Assembly (NCBI GenBank): GCA_023134675.1
Contig: JAGLUQ010000054.1
Location: 1-6,708, forward strand
DNA from: Candidatus Aenigmatarchaeota archaeon
GTDB lineage: Archaea > EX4484-52 > GLR71
Direction of reading: 5' to 3'
DNA: 6,708 bases
The notes under the pieces are model-generated. The model was not told the origin of the DNA, did no database searches, and was given only the letters and a program-made list of their open reading frames with translations. This document shows, piece after piece, positions 5,773 through 6,708 of the stretch. How positions within the stretch are numbered: the stretch's first letter is position 1; each line of letters starts with the position of its first letter. The translations under genes were made by a program, and so were the position numbers.

Positions 5773-6708
5773 TCAGTTATTCCTGTAGAATTCTGCCGCA
5801 GTCTCCGGAGGCATGACATTGATTATTGTTGCTGTGGCAAGCTCAAAGCCTGCCCATTTTGCAAGCCTTGGTGTTATCGCAATATGGAAATGGAAATCAC
5901 CCATGCCAGGCCTGTAGGAGAACATCTCAAAATTGTATGAGATATGGCCCAGAGACATCAGAGATCTTATCCTTTTCTGCAGATGCGCGGCAAGGCCTGA
6001 AAGCTCGTCATCGTCAAGCTCCTCTATTGATGACACATGGCGCTTGGGAAATATCCAGACCTCAAAAGGGAATCTTGAGGCATAGGGTGTGAAGGATACG
6101 AAGGAACCTGAATCTTCAACCGTGCGATCGCTTTTCTTCTCTATGCCGATGATGTCGCAGTACGGGCAGGTTCCTTTCCCGGCAATATGAATCGCTGATT
6201 TCTCAACGATGTTTTTGATTGTTGTGGGCACCAGATTGTATCCTATTATCTGGGTATGGGAATGCTTTACAGATGCGCCGGCATCTTTGCCATAGTTCTT
6301 GAAGACAGATACATACTTTATGTTCTCTTCTTTGTAGAGCGCCTTTATCCGGTCTATGTATGTGTGAAAAAGTTTTTTCATGTGGTCTATCGTGAAATCC
6401 TGCATCTGCTGAGAATGGATGTCTGTCTCCACGACGACCTCGTGGCTGCCGTAAGCTGATGCATATGTGAAGAATGTGTTGTCAGTCTTTATCTCCGGGT
6501 CGCCTTCCCTGCCTGCAGCGACATACTTGTTCGGTATGTCTCTTATTACCCAGTGGCCGTTCTCTTCCACCCGCTCTATCTCAGACGGGGTGAATTCTTC
6601 TTTTTTAGGACAGAAAAAGCATTTGTCGGGATTGTCCTCTTCTTCAATATCATTTTTGAACTGGTCAGGCCTTTTTCCCCTGTTTGCCGCTATTATGACC
6701 CAGCGGTC
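5773..6708 (-). CDS. galT: GalT-family hexose-1-phosphate uridylyltransferase (histidine-triad fold), N-terminus beyond window
   Basis: The frame is open to the right edge. Translation from the edge begins DRWVIIAANRGKRPDQF, the typical GalT opening, so only about 10-15 residues are missing; the visible part is 311 aa against a usual 320-350. The family swaps UMP between UDP-glucose and galactose-1-phosphate in the Leloir pathway through a uridylyl-histidine intermediate. Counting from the edge, CFFC (30-33) is the N-terminal zinc pair and GSHEVVVET (87-95) supplies a further His. HSHTQ (149-153) is the active-site HxHxQ motif; its second His (151) is the expected nucleophile. A second CxxC, CPYC (181-184), and DFHFHI (271-276) mark the C-terminal half. 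HSHTQ replaces the HPHGQ of E. coli, as in many archaeal and actinobacterial members, some of which may act on other sugars or nucleotides. A GTG at 6570 is internal, not the start. Confidence 0.88.
   Translation of the reverse strand, partial: DRWVIIAANRGKRPDQFKNDIEEEDNPDKCFFCPKKEEFTPSEIERVEENGHWVIRDIPNKYVAAGREGDPEIKTDNTFFTYASAYGSHEVVVETDIHSQQMQDFTIDHMKKLFHTYIDRIKALYKEENIKYVSVFKNYGKDAGASVKHSHTQIIGYNLVPTTIKNIVEKSAIHIAGKGTCPYCDIIGIEKKSDRTVEDSGSFVSFTPYASRFPFEVWIFPKRHVSSIEELDDDELSGLAAHLQKRIRSLMSLGHISYNFEMFSYRPGMGDFHFHIAITPRLAKWAGFELATATIINVMPPETAAEFYRNN

Noticed and set aside
5773..6570. GalT-family gene starting at GTG 6570 (265 aa)
   Set aside because: The frame stays open to the right edge and the extra 46 codons encode the canonical GalT N-terminus and the CFFC zinc pair.

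Overview
The window reads as part of an archaeal chromosome. All seven genes lie on the minus strand and are tightly packed. The evidence for Archaea is an ADP-dependent sugar kinase, a GH57 glucanase, a long-type (SlyD-like) FKBP with archaeal-style architecture, AT-rich TATA-box-like elements about 25-30 nt ahead of several starts, and oligo-T stretches without strong hairpins as possible terminators. A euryarchaeal or DPANN-type genome is plausible, but I cannot name a lineage from the sequence alone.

In transcription order (right to left) the window holds: a GalT-family hexose-1-phosphate uridylyltransferase whose extreme N-terminus lies beyond the right edge; an AT-rich orphan protein of about 184 aa; an ADP-dependent phosphofructokinase/glucokinase; a membrane-anchored FKBP prolyl isomerase with a very lysine-rich N-terminal tail; a 244-aa protein that looks like only the N-terminal half of a GT-B glycosyltransferase; a full-length GT4/GT5-type glycosyltransferase resembling glycogen synthase, overlapping the previous gene by 4 nt; and the first 95 codons of a GH57 alpha-amylase-type enzyme cut by the left edge. 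No gene-free stretch exceeds 165 nt. I see no tRNA, rRNA, CRISPR array or insertion sequence.

Functionally the locus looks like storage-glucan and sugar-phosphate metabolism. The glycosyltransferase pair would build an alpha-glucan from a nucleotide sugar, the GH57 enzyme would cut or rearrange it, the GalT-family protein would interconvert hexose-1-phosphates and UDP-sugars, and the ADP-dependent kinase would feed glucose or fructose-6-phosphate into the modified archaeal glycolysis. The FKBP and the orphan gene do not obviously belong to this pathway.

The most noteworthy items are the half-length glycosyltransferase, which looks like a degenerate paralogue of its neighbour and probably a non-catalytic partner; the FKBP, combining an H1-like basic tail, one membrane helix and a domain with five N-glycosylation sequons and an enlarged flap; and the orphan gene, whose leader carries an oligo-T run and a hairpin that would mask its Shine-Dalgarno sequence.
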